From NCBI RefSeq assembly GCF_023634065.1, contig NZ_JALKCV010000001.1, positions 434,001 through 498,000 on the forward strand: a stretch of DNA of 64,000 nt, in the 5' to 3' direction. Source of the stretch: Microbulbifer litoralis. Its GTDB lineage: Bacteria; Pseudomonadota; Gammaproteobacteria; Pseudomonadales; Cellvibrionaceae. Shown one piece after another: positions 1-8,341 of this stretch. Within the stretch, counting starts at the first letter, position 1. The number at the start of each line of letters is the position of its first letter. Made by a program: the position numbers and the translations under genes. The notes under the pieces were generated by a model that saw nothing but the letters and a program-made list of their open reading frames with translations, did not search any database and was not told the DNA's origin.

Positions 1-1499
1 TCTTCAGCCGCCGCAAAACCGCCGACAGCCGCGATTATTTTCTCGCCCGCAACACCATGCCGATGTGGATGGTGGCCATTTCCACCCTCGCCACCATCCA
101 GTCCGCGGCCACGTTTCTCGGCGGCCCCGACCTGGGCTACAGCGGCGACTTCAGCTACCTGTTCACCAACCTGGGCGCGATCATCGCGGCGCTGATCGTC
201 TCCCGGCTGCTGATTCCGCGTTTCTACGCCCAACGGGTCACCACCGTTTACGAGCTGCTGCAGTCGCGTTTCGGCACCAGTACCAAACACCGGGCCGGTG
301 CCATGTACCTGGTGGGGCGCGTCTTTGCCAGCGGCGCCAGGCTCTATATGGCCGCCATCGCCGTCTCCATGATCCTGTTCAACGATATCGCCGCGGGCCA
401 CGTGGTGACCGCGGTGCTGATCCTGACCCTGGCGGGCCTGCTGCAGACCCTGGTCGGCGGCGTGCGCTCGGTCATCCACAGCGATATCCTGCAGTGCGCC
501 GTGTATATCAGCGCGGCTGTCGCGGTCATCTCCGTGCTGCTGTCGCAGATCCCCGTGCCCCTGCCGGAAATAAACGCTGCGCTGCAGTCACCCGGCGAAA
601 ACCTGGATTCCAAGCTCGCCGTCGTCGACCTGGGCTGGGACCTCGGCGACCCGTTCAATGTCTGGGCCACCTTCACCGGTTTCGTGCTGCTGCACTTTGC
701 CACCCTGGGGCTGGACCAGGATGTCTCCCAGCGCCTGCTCACCTGCAAGAATCCCCGCGACGGCGCCCGCGCCATGATGCTGTCCGTGGTCATGGTGGTG
801 CCGGTGATGTTTGTGTTCATGGCCATCGGCATGCTGCTGTACGTGTTCTACCAGCGCCCGGACCTGATGGCCGGCGCGGCCGGGCCGGCCCCCACCGGTG
901 GCGACATCACCGTTTTCATGCACTATGTACTGAACGAAATGCCGCAGGGCCTGCGCGGCCTGGTGACCGTCGGCGTCATGGCGGCCGCCCTGTCCACGCT
1001 CAATTCCAGCCTCAATTCCATGGCCAGCGTGCTGACCGAGGACCTGTACCGCGGCTGGCTGAACAAGCGCCATATCGATAAACCGGCCCGCCACTTCGTC
1101 CTCGCCGGGCGCATTTCCATGTGCGCGCTGGCCCTCGCGCTCGGCGGTATGGCCGTCGTCTGCTACTACTGGCAGCAGTACAGCGAACTGCCGCTGATCA
1201 CCTTTGCGCTGTCGGTGATGGTGTTCGCCTACTCGGGCCTGCTGGGCGTTTTCTTTACCGTGCTGTTTACCCGCCGCGGCAACAGCACCAGCGCCGGCCT
1301 GGCGCTGGCCGCGGGCTTTCTCGTCACGCTGGCCCAGCAACCCTGGATGATCGGCCTGGTGAGCGACGCCGCCCCGACCGACATCGCCTTTACCTGGCAG
1401 CTGTGCCTGGGCACCGTGATCGCCTTTGCCGTCTGCTGCCTGGGCAGGCCCGAGCCCGTCTCGATCGACAACCGGTCATTGGAGGGATCCAGTGCATGA
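1..1499 (+). CDS. Sodium:solute symporter (SSS/SSF family), 5' end outside window
   Basis: Inner-membrane Na+-coupled importer, probably for MurNAc, GlcNAc or a related amino sugar. The reading frame is open from base 3 and already shows the family's conserved start of TM2 (DYFLARNTMP, then WMVAISTLATIQSAATFLGG), so the true start lies upstream of the window and the ATG at 57 is internal. About twelve hydrophobic segments follow; the SSF signature region GLRGLVTVGVMAAALSTLNS is present at the usual place. The stop overlaps the start of the next gene (ATGA, 1496-1499), which implies translational coupling to the sugar kinase and then murQ. In E. coli the equivalent transport step is the PTS permease MurP; here a symporter plus a kinase would replace it. 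Family assignment is firm; the substrate is inferred from context. Confidence 0.9.
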   Translation, partial: FSRRKTADSRDYFLARNTMPMWMVAISTLATIQSAATFLGGPDLGYSGDFSYLFTNLGAIIAALIVSRLLIPRFYAQRVTTVYELLQSRFGTSTKHRAGAMYLVGRVFASGARLYMAAIAVSMILFNDIAAGHVVTAVLILTLAGLLQTLVGGVRSVIHSDILQCAVYISAAVAVISVLLSQIPVPLPEINAALQSPGENLDSKLAVVDLGWDLGDPFNVWATFTGFVLLHFATLGLDQDVSQRLLTCKNPRDGARAMMLSVVMVVPVMFVFMAIGMLLYVFYQRPDLMAGAAGPAPTGGDITVFMHYVLNEMPQGLRGLVTVGVMAAALSTLNSSLNSMASVLTEDLYRGWLNKRHIDKPARHFVLAGRISMCALALALGGMAVVCYYWQQYSELPLITFALSVMVFAYSGLLGVFFTVLFTRRGNSTSAGLALAAGFLVTLAQQPWMIGLVSDAAPTDIAFTWQLCLGTVIAFAVCCLGRPEPVSIDNRSLEGSSA

Positions 1500-2365
1500 G
1501 CGACTATTTCATCGGCATCGACGGCGGTGCCACCAAGACCCTGGGGCGGCTCGGCGGCGGCGACCTGGCGCCGCTTGAAATACGCAGCGGCGCCAGTTCC
1601 CTGAGCCGCGAGCTGCCGGAAGCCATCGCCAGCATCGTCGGCCTGGGGCGACAACTGTTGGCAAAGCGCGGCATCGACCCTAAACAGGTATCCATCGCCT
1701 GCGGTGTCGCGGGGGCGGGCAACCCGGTCGCCGCGGAACAGCTCCGCACGCGCCTGCAGGCCGCGGGTTACGCCCGTGTACTGGTCACCTCGGATGCCAG
1801 GACATCGCTGATCGGCGCCGGTGCCGGCCAGCCCATGGTGATGGCGGCGATCGGTACCGGCTCCGTGGCCATGCGGCTGGGGCGGGACGGCAGCATCCGC
1901 CAGTTCGGCGGCTGGGGCCTGGCCGTGGGCGACGAGGGCAGCGGCGCCGCCATCGGCAAAAGTGCGGTGCGCGCCCTGTTGTGGGAACTGGATATTCACG
2001 GCCGCGCCGCGAGCGGGCTCTGCCGGCATATCATGGAACACGTCGGCTACGAGCGCTCGACGATCCTCCCCTGGCTGCAGCGGGCCGGCTCGCGGGAGTA
2101 CGCCGCGCTGGCCCCGGCCGTTTTCGAACATCTGCCGCACAGCCGGTTGGCGGAGGATATCGTCGGGAAAACGGCCGTCGACCTCGAGCGGTTGATCCGC
2201 ACCGCCGGCGACGATGAGGCACTGCCGCTGGCCCTGCTGGGAGGCCTGGCCGGGAAAATGAGCCCCTACCTGTCCGCGGACCTCCGCTCGCGGCTGGTGC
2301 GCCCGCTCGGCACGGCCCTGGACGGCGCCTGCTCGCTGGCACAGCGGGATATGGAACTGGTTTGA
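1496..2365 (+). CDS. BadF/BadG/BcrA/BcrD-family sugar kinase (MurNAc/GlcNAc kinase-like)
   Basis: Cytoplasmic ATP-dependent kinase of 289 residues in the ASKHA fold. Visible motifs are the phosphate-1 loop FIGIDGGATKT near the N-terminus, the phosphate-2 loop AAIGTGSVAMRLG near residue 120, GGWGLAVGDEGSGAAIG just after it, and the adenosine-loop-like LLGGLAGKMSPYL near the C-terminus. The family contains mammalian N-acetylglucosamine kinase and clostridial MurK, which phosphorylates MurNAc and GlcNAc at O6. Its start overlaps the symporter stop and it sits 60 bases before murQ, so making MurNAc-6-phosphate for MurQ is the natural reading. The substrate is inferred, not shown by the sequence. 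A longer in-frame extension upstream overlaps the symporter and is not used. Confidence 0.85.
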   Translation: MSDYFIGIDGGATKTLGRLGGGDLAPLEIRSGASSLSRELPEAIASIVGLGRQLLAKRGIDPKQVSIACGVAGAGNPVAAEQLRTRLQAAGYARVLVTSDARTSLIGAGAGQPMVMAAIGTGSVAMRLGRDGSIRQFGGWGLAVGDEGSGAAIGKSAVRALLWELDIHGRAASGLCRHIMEHVGYERSTILPWLQRAGSREYAALAPAVFEHLPHSRLAEDIVGKTAVDLERLIRTAGDDEALPLALLGGLAGKMSPYLSADLRSRLVRPLGTALDGACSLAQRDMELV

Positions 2366-2425
2366 TTTCCGCCGATTCGGCGCAACGCAAGGCGGGCACC
2401 AGCCGCGGCCGGCAGGCCCGCCCCT

Positions 2426-3382
2426 ATGGAAAACGCAATGTACGAAGATCTCATACAGGAATTAAGTCTGCTCGCCAGTGAGGCGCGCAACCCGGACACC
2501 CAGGATATCGACCTGCTGCCCACCGTCTCGATCCTCGAGAAAATCAATGTCGCCGACCGCGAGGTGCCGCAGGCGGTGGAGCGGGTGATTCCGCAGATCG
2601 CCGAGGCCGTCGATCACATCGTCGACGCTTTCAAGGCCGGCGGCCGGCTGGTGTATATGGGCGCCGGCACCAGCGGGCGCCTCGGCATTCTGGACGCGGT
2701 GGAGTGCCCGCCCACCTACGGCGTGCCGGAAGACATGGTGATCGCGCTGATTGCCGGCGGCGGGGAAGCGGTGTACCGCGCCCAGGAGGGGGCCGAGGAC
2801 AACCCGGCGCTGGGGCAGTCGGATCTCGAGGGTATCGGCCTGACGGAGAAGGACGTCGTGGTCGGTATTGCCGCCAGCGGCCGCACGCCCTATGTGATCG
2901 GCGGCCTGCGCCATGCGCGCAAGCTGGGCTGCACCACCGTCGCCCTGTCCTGCAACCGCACCGCGGCCATCGCCGATGAGGCCGATATCAGGATCCTGCC
3001 GGAGGTGGGGCCGGAAATCCTGACCGGTTCCACCCGCATGAAGGCCGGCACCGCCCAGAAGCTGGTGCTCAACATGCTGACCACCGCCAGCATGATCCGG
3101 CTCGGCAAGAGCTTCTACAACCTGATGGTGGACGTGAAGGCCACCAACGCCAAACTGCGCGGGCGCACCCGCCGCATCGTCATGGAGGCCACCGGCGCCT
3201 CCCTGGCCGAGGCCGACCGCGTCTTGGGCCAGTGCGACCACAACGCCAAGATCGCCATCATGATGATCCTCAGCGGGCTCGAAAGAGACAGCGCGGAAAA
3301 AGCCCTGGACGACGCCGATGGTTTCCTGCGCCGCGCGCTGCAGCAGGTACAGGGCGACAGCGCCGGGGCAAAACAGGGCTAG
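2426..3382 (+). CDS. murQ: N-acetylmuramic acid 6-phosphate etherase MurQ
   Basis: Cleaves the D-lactyl ether of MurNAc-6-phosphate to give GlcNAc-6-phosphate and D-lactate in the cytoplasm. The 318-residue protein has the SIS-fold signature [21 protein letters not shown], which contains the first catalytic glutamate, and [12 protein letters not shown], which contains the second (Glu83 and Glu114 of the E. coli enzyme). The downstream [11 protein letters not shown] and [19 protein letters not shown] blocks are also typical. A second ATG at 2438 has a better ribosome site (GGAAA five bases before it), so the protein may be four residues shorter. The gene ends seven bases from the end of the convergent glcF. 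Identification is secure. Confidence 0.97.
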   Translation: MENAMYEDLIQELSLLASEARNPDTQDIDLLPTVSILEKINVADREVPQAVERVIPQIAEAVDHIVDAFKAGGRLVYMGAGTSGRLGILDAVECPPTYGVPEDMVIALIAGGGEAVYRAQEGAEDNPALGQSDLEGIGLTEKDVVVGIAASGRTPYVIGGLRHARKLGCTTVALSCNRTAAIADEADIRILPEVGPEILTGSTRMKAGTAQKLVLNMLTTASMIRLGKSFYNLMVDVKATNAKLRGRTRRIVMEATGASLAEADRVLGQCDHNAKIAIMMILSGLERDSAEKALDDADGFLRRALQQVQGDSAGAKQG

Positions 3383-3389
3383 CGGCCCG

Positions 3390-4652
3390 CTAACCCACTG
3401 TCCTTTCATCCAGCGCATCGGCGACAAGCTCCAGCCAGTGGCGCACCGGCTTGTCCGTTCCGCCCTGCAGGTGCAGCAGGCAGCCGATATTGGCCGTCAG
3501 GATGGTCTCCGGATCCGTCGCCTGCAGCTTGCGCAGCTTATCCTTTCGCAGGGCGCGCGCCCGGCCCGGTTGCAGCAGGGAATAGGTGCCGGCGGAGCCG
3601 CAGCAGAGATGCGCGTCCTCCACCGGCGGCAGCTGCAACCCCAGGCGCGACAGCAGCGCCTCCACCCTGCCGCCGAGGCGCTGGCCGTGCTGCAGTGTGC
3701 AGGGGCAATGGAACACCGTATTGTCCAATCCGCCCAGCAGATCGCTGTCGAGCGGCGTTTCGCGCAGCACTTCCTCCGCCAGCTCCACCGGATCGCGCAG
3801 CAGTGCGGCGATCCGTTGCGCCTTTTCCCGGTAGCCGGGGTCGTCGGCCAGCAGCGCCGGGTAGTCCTTCAGGTGCACGGCGCAGCCGGAAGCCGTGGAG
3901 ACAATCGCCCGCAGCGGCCGCCGCTCCAGTTGCGAACACCAGAGATCGATATTTTTCCGCGCCATGTCGCGCGCCTGTTCCTCGGCGCTGGTGTGAAAGC
4001 TGGCGGCGCCGCAACAACCCGCCGACGGCGCCTGCAGAACCGGTACCGAGCAGTGCGCCAGGACGCGCTGCAGGGCCGAATCGATGCCCGGCCGCAGCAG
4101 CGGCTGCACACAGCCGCCCATCAACAGCACCGCCCCGGAATCGGGGCCCTCTTCCCCGCCGGCCGCTACCGGCGCCCGCCCGCCCCGCCGCGACGGGAAA
4201 TAGACGCGGCGCAGCCTGCGCGGCAGCAGCGGCGCGGCCAGCCGCCCCATCCCCAGCAACACCCGCAGCAGGCGCGGCGACAGCAGCAACTGCCGCACCA
4301 GGGCGCGCAGGCCCCGCTGCGGGAAACTGCGCGGCGCCAGGCGCTCGACCGTCTCCCGGCCGATGGATACCAGGTGGTGGTACTCGACCCCCGACGGACA
4401 GGTGGTCTCGCAACTCTGGCAGGTCACACAGCGATCCAGGTGCGTGCGCGTGGCGGCGCCGGCCTCGCCGGTTTCCAGCATTTCCTTGATCAGGTAGATG
4501 CGGCCCCGCGGGCTGTCCAGTTCGTTGCCCTCCAGCAGATAGGTGGGACAGGTAGCAGTGCAGAAGCCACAGTGCACACAGGCATTCAGTATCTCTTCCG
4601 CACGCCGGGAATCGTTTTCGGAAACCAGGCCCTCGACCAGCTTTACCTGCAT
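3390..4652 (-). CDS. glcF: GlcF-type iron-sulfur subunit of a glycolate/D-lactate dehydrogenase
   Basis: Electron-transfer subunit of a membrane-associated 2-hydroxyacid dehydrogenase with GlcD and GlcE. The 420-residue protein carries two [4Fe-4S] motifs (CVHCGFCTATCP near residue 25 and CVTCQSCETTCP near residue 75). Two CCG-type cysteine domains follow (AGCCGAASFH near residue 205, LCCGSAGTYS near residue 350). It is the last gene of a tight run with only three bases between glcE and glcF. The run also contains namZ, which ties the enzyme to MurNAc breakdown. By family name it is glycolate oxidase; by context D-lactate released by MurQ is a likelier substrate. Confidence 0.92.
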   Translation of the reverse strand: MQVKLVEGLVSENDSRRAEEILNACVHCGFCTATCPTYLLEGNELDSPRGRIYLIKEMLETGEAGAATRTHLDRCVTCQSCETTCPSGVEYHHLVSIGRETVERLAPRSFPQRGLRALVRQLLLSPRLLRVLLGMGRLAAPLLPRRLRRVYFPSRRGGRAPVAAGGEEGPDSGAVLLMGGCVQPLLRPGIDSALQRVLAHCSVPVLQAPSAGCCGAASFHTSAEEQARDMARKNIDLWCSQLERRPLRAIVSTASGCAVHLKDYPALLADDPGYREKAQRIAALLRDPVELAEEVLRETPLDSDLLGGLDNTVFHCPCTLQHGQRLGGRVEALLSRLGLQLPPVEDAHLCCGSAGTYSLLQPGRARALRKDKLRKLQATDPETILTANIGCLLHLQGGTDKPVRHWLELVADALDERTVG

Positions 4653-4655
4653 GGC

Positions 4656-5720
4656 CTACACCTCCCCACCGGTAAAACAGGTTTCGGCGAGATGGGGATT
4701 GAAGATCCCCTGCGGGTCGAATGCCCGCCTGATGCGCCGCTGCCAGCCGCGGCCACTATCCGCAACCTGCGTGGGCCGCCCGCGCAGCACGCGCACGAAA
4801 CCGCCCGCCTCGCCGGCCCGGCGCTGCAGCGCCGGGTGATCGCCACCGGCCACCCAGGTACGGGCGCCCTCCCAGTCCACCATGACGTCGCCACTGTATT
4901 GCGCCGGCGGCGCGCCCCGCGGCAGGTAGACGGCGGCGAGCTGTTCCGCGGAGAAAAAGTCGTGGCGCAGGTCCCGCAGCGCACTCCAGTCGAAATCGCT
5001 GTCCTCGCCGCCGAGAGAATCCAGCAGTGGCCTGACCGCGGCCCGCCGCCCGCTGAGGCGCAGGTACAGCCGTCCATTCCGGTGACAGGCGCCGCTGATC
5101 AGCGGGCGCAGCGAACGCGTCTTCTGCCACCACTGCGGCAGGTCGGCGGCGGGCACCAGGAAACTGCGGGTCAGGCTGCACTCGGGCCGCGGCAACAACC
5201 GCAGGCTGACGTCCAACAGCACGCCGAGCGTGCCCAGGGCGCCCACCTGCAGCCGCGACAGGTCGTAGCCGGCCACATTCTTCATCACCTGCCCGCCGAA
5301 ATTCACGATCTCGCCGCGGCCGTTCAGCATCCGGCAGCCGATCAGGGAATCCCGCAGCGACTGTCCGAAAGCGCGCGCGGGCCCGTCCCAACCGCTGGCC
5401 ACGGCGCCGCCGATGGTGCTGGCGGCGCCCGGCTGCGGGATATCGGCCGCAAACCTCTGCCCCTCGGCGGCGAGCAGTGCCTGTAGCTCCGCCAGCGGCG
5501 TGCCGCTGCGCACCCGCAGCATCAGTTCGTCCGGCTGGTAATCGATCACGCCGCGGTGTTCGCCCACGTCCAGCCTATGTCCGCCCAGCGGCAGATTGAA
5601 ACCGGTGCGGCTGGCGCCGCCGGCGATAGCCAGGCCCCCCGCCGCGCCGCCGGCCGCGGCCGCCCGCAATACCCGCTCGACCTCTTCCTGCAGCTGCAGG
5701 CTGCAATCCCGTTCAGCCAT
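4656..5720 (-). CDS. glcE: GlcE-type FAD-binding subunit of a glycolate/D-lactate dehydrogenase
   Basis: Second flavin subunit of the GlcDEF complex, 354 residues. It has a shortened PCMH-type FAD domain: GGASRTGFNLPLGG near residue 34, the FAD-binding stretch FAADIPQPGAASTIGGAVASG near residue 90 and VMKNVAGYDLSRLQVGALGT near residue 145. The start overlaps the end of glcD by eight bases, so the two subunits are translationally coupled. GlcE lacks the full C-terminal oxidase half of GlcD, as expected for this subunit. Substrate choice cannot be read from this subunit; see glcD and the locus context. Confidence 0.92.
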   Translation of the reverse strand: MAERDCSLQLQEEVERVLRAAAAGGAAGGLAIAGGASRTGFNLPLGGHRLDVGEHRGVIDYQPDELMLRVRSGTPLAELQALLAAEGQRFAADIPQPGAASTIGGAVASGWDGPARAFGQSLRDSLIGCRMLNGRGEIVNFGGQVMKNVAGYDLSRLQVGALGTLGVLLDVSLRLLPRPECSLTRSFLVPAADLPQWWQKTRSLRPLISGACHRNGRLYLRLSGRRAAVRPLLDSLGGEDSDFDWSALRDLRHDFFSAEQLAAVYLPRGAPPAQYSGDVMVDWEGARTWVAGGDHPALQRRAGEAGGFVRVLRGRPTQVADSGRGWQRRIRRAFDPQGIFNPHLAETCFTGGEV

Positions 5721-7143
5721 CGGATTTTCTCAACATTCGGTATTCCTGGCAGTGCGCCAGGGTGGGAATCAGTTTGCCCGGGTTGAGCAGCCGGTCGGGG
5801 TCCAGCGCGTCCTTGACGGCGAGGAACTGGGCAATTTCCGCATCGCTGAACTGCACTGCCATCTGGTCGATTTTCTCCAGGCCCACGCCGTGCTCGCCGG
5901 TGATGGTGCCGCCCACCTCGATACAGTACTCGAGAATATCCGCAGCCAGGTGTTCGACCCGGTCCACGGCGTCGACTTCGCGGCCGTTGAACATGATGAT
6001 CGGGTGCAGGTTGCCATCGCCGGCGTGAAAGACATTGGCCACACGCAGTTGGTAGCGCGCGGCGAAGCGATCGATGGCTTCCAGTACATCGCCGATGCGG
6101 TGGCGCGGTACGGTGCCGTCGATGCAGTAGTAGTCGGGGCTCAGGCGGCCGACGGCCGGGAAAGCACTCTTCCTGCCCTTCCACCAGAGTTCCCGCTGGG
6201 CGGCGTCGGCGGCGCGCTGGACCCTCGTCGCGCCGGACCGCGCCAGCACCGGCTCGACCACCGCCATGTCCGCGGCCACCTCCTGCGGCTGGCCGTCCAG
6301 GTCGATCAGCAGTATGGCCGCGGCATCGAGCGCGTAGCCCGGGTGGCAGAATTTTTCCGTCGCCTCGATCGCCAGCGCGTCCATCATTTCCAGCGCCGCC
6401 GGAATCACGCCGGCACGCACGATCGCGGAGACCGCGTCCGCCGCCGCGCGCACTGTCGGGAAGTCGGCCATCAGCATGCGCGTGCGGCTCGGTTGTGGCG
6501 TCAGCCGCACCGTCACCTCGGTGACGATGCCCAGGCCGCCCTCGGAGCCGTGCACCAGTGCCAGCAGATCGTAACCCGGTTGCGCCGGGCAATCGCCCCC
6601 CGCGGTCAGTACTTCGCCGTCGATGGTGACCAGGCGCAGCCCGGTGACATTCTGCACCGTCACCCCGTATTTGAGACAGTGCACGCCGCCGGCGTTTTCC
6701 GCCACATTGCCGCCGATGGAGCAGGCGATCTGCGACGACGGATCCGGGGCGTAGAACAGGTTTTGGGCCGCGGCGGCGCGGGATATCTGCAGGTTGACGA
6801 CACCGGGCTGCACGCGCGCGGTCATCGCATCGGGATCGATCGACAGGATACGGTCCATGGGGCTGGTCACCAGCAGTATGCCGCCGGCATCGGGCCTGGC
6901 GCCGGCAGACAGGCCGGTGCCGGCACCGCGGGAGACCAGCGGTACCTGCCACTCGCGGCAGAGCCTGGCCACCGCCACCACCTCGGCTTCGCTGCGCACC
7001 AGTGCCACGGCGCGGGGGCGCTCTCGGTATACCGGCAGCGCATCGCACTCGAACGGCGCCACACGTTCACATCCGCTGATGACGCGGTCACCGGGCAGGA
7101 TGCGGCACAGGGCCTCGACAATGGGGTCTCGCTTGGAGTGCAT
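5713..7143 (-). CDS. glcD: GlcD-type FAD-linked catalytic subunit of a glycolate/D-lactate dehydrogenase
   Basis: Catalytic flavoprotein of 476 residues in the FAD_binding_4/FAD-oxidase_C family, oxidising a D-2-hydroxyacid and passing electrons to GlcF. Visible are VSRGAGTGLSAGARP near residue 70, the FAD-binding run YAPDPSSQIACSIGGNVAENAGG near residue 125, and the C-terminal HAGDGNLHPIIMFN and TGEHGVGLEKI metal/substrate motifs. The ATG at 7143 is chosen because it lies one base after the stop of the upstream gene; an in-frame extension further upstream overlaps that gene. The run namZ–nagX-like–glcD–glcE–glcF is continuous. GlcD and D-lactate dehydrogenases are close relatives, so a D-lactate role is plausible here. 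Confidence 0.92.
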   Translation of the reverse strand: MHSKRDPIVEALCRILPGDRVISGCERVAPFECDALPVYRERPRAVALVRSEAEVVAVARLCREWQVPLVSRGAGTGLSAGARPDAGGILLVTSPMDRILSIDPDAMTARVQPGVVNLQISRAAAAQNLFYAPDPSSQIACSIGGNVAENAGGVHCLKYGVTVQNVTGLRLVTIDGEVLTAGGDCPAQPGYDLLALVHGSEGGLGIVTEVTVRLTPQPSRTRMLMADFPTVRAAADAVSAIVRAGVIPAALEMMDALAIEATEKFCHPGYALDAAAILLIDLDGQPQEVAADMAVVEPVLARSGATRVQRAADAAQRELWWKGRKSAFPAVGRLSPDYYCIDGTVPRHRIGDVLEAIDRFAARYQLRVANVFHAGDGNLHPIIMFNGREVDAVDRVEHLAADILEYCIEVGGTITGEHGVGLEKIDQMAVQFSDAEIAQFLAVKDALDPDRLLNPGKLIPTLAHCQEYRMLRKSDG

Positions 7144-7144
7144 A

Positions 7145-8335
7145 TCACACCTTCCAGATAATCCGGCGCCGGTAGAGCTGCCACAGGGCACCGTAAAAAA
7201 TCGCCAGGCAGCTCAATGCGAATGCCAGCGAACCACCGTAGCCACCGAACAGCGGCCGATAGACGCCATTGAACAGCCACTGTTTCAGCGACAGGTCGCC
7301 CACCGGAATCGCGATCAGTAGCCGGCCGACAATCCCCGCGAGCATGAACAGGGCGATGGCGTTGATCCCGAACACCAACAGCGGCGCCAGCGCCCGGCGC
7401 TGCCCGCGGATATCGGCCAGGTAAAAACAGCCGGCCAGCAGTATCAGCGATACGCCGCCGGTCACGGCGACAAAACTCGGCGACCAGAGCGCCTTGTTGA
7501 CCGGTACCCAGGGGTGCAGCAACTGGCCCAACGCCAGCAATACTAGCCCGCCCAGTAACCAGTATGCGGCGAGGCGCGTTTTCGCCGCCGGCGACTGTGA
7601 CGAGGCGCGCCACCCCAGCCCCGCCAGCACACCGAGCAGGCAGGTGGCCGCCGCCGGCAGTGTGGTCAGCAGTCCTTCCGGGTCGAAGGCGAACGGCTGT
7701 GCGGTCCGGTAGTAGACATGTGTACTACCGAGGATCGCCTGGTCCAGCCAGGCGGAAAAATGGTTGCCGAACGACAGCTGGCCGCGAAATATCTCGCCGG
7801 CACCATCGCTGTAGGGCACCCACAGCATCAGCAGCCACGGCGCGATCGCCAGCGTCAATGTGGCCACCAGCAGCCCGCGCGGCGAACACCAGCGCAGCAG
7901 GTAACAGCATATGATGTACACCAGCGCGATGCGCTGCAACACACCCAGCCAGCGGATGCGCTCGAGGCGATCCCGCAGCCAGTTGTAGTCGGCGTCGCGG
8001 AAATTGTAGAAAAAGACCGCCAGCAACAGGCCCAGCGCAAACAGTTTCAGTGCCCGCGACCACTGCCGGCGCCCCACAGCCGGGAACTCGCGCCGGTCGC
8101 CATTGGCCAGCACCAGCGACAGGCCGACAACAAACAGGAACAGCGGGAAAATCACGTCGGTGGGTGTCCAGCCGTGCCACTCGGCGTGCGCCAGCGGCGC
8201 GTAGACATGGGACCAACTGCCGGGGTTGTTGACCACCACCATGGCGGCGATGGCGAGCCCGCGCAGCAGGTCGACGGCCACCAGCCGCCCCTCGGGCATG
8301 GCGGCGAGAATTTCGTTGCTGTGGCGGGAAAGCAC
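7145..8335 (-). CDS. NagX-like / heparan-alpha-glucosaminide N-acetyltransferase-family membrane protein (DUF5009)
   Basis: Inner-membrane protein of 396 residues with about ten hydrophobic helices. It opens with RLVAVDLLRGLAIAAMVVVNNPG and later has WTPTDVIFPLFLFVVGLSL, the hallmarks of the HGSNAT/YeiB-like acyltransferase family that includes NagX. NagX genes are repeatedly found in GlcNAc-use loci and are proposed to act in amino-sugar transport or transmembrane acetylation; the biochemistry is unsettled. GTG 8335 is preferred as start because GGAG lies about nine bases before it; ATG 8299 is the alternative. It lies six bases after namZ and one base before glcD, so it belongs to the same transcript. 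A role moving or modifying MurNAc/GlcNAc is inference. Confidence 0.8.
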   Translation of the reverse strand: MLSRHSNEILAAMPEGRLVAVDLLRGLAIAAMVVVNNPGSWSHVYAPLAHAEWHGWTPTDVIFPLFLFVVGLSLVLANGDRREFPAVGRRQWSRALKLFALGLLLAVFFYNFRDADYNWLRDRLERIRWLGVLQRIALVYIICCYLLRWCSPRGLLVATLTLAIAPWLLMLWVPYSDGAGEIFRGQLSFGNHFSAWLDQAILGSTHVYYRTAQPFAFDPEGLLTTLPAAATCLLGVLAGLGWRASSQSPAAKTRLAAYWLLGGLVLLALGQLLHPWVPVNKALWSPSFVAVTGGVSLILLAGCFYLADIRGQRRALAPLLVFGINAIALFMLAGIVGRLLIAIPVGDLSLKQWLFNGVYRPLFGGYGGSLAFALSCLAIFYGALWQLYRRRIIWKV

Positions 8336-8341
8336 CGTCCG

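Noticed and set aside
3318-5486. Long open frame antisense to glcF and glcE
   Set aside because: Arg/Gln/Ala-rich shadow of secure coding genes.
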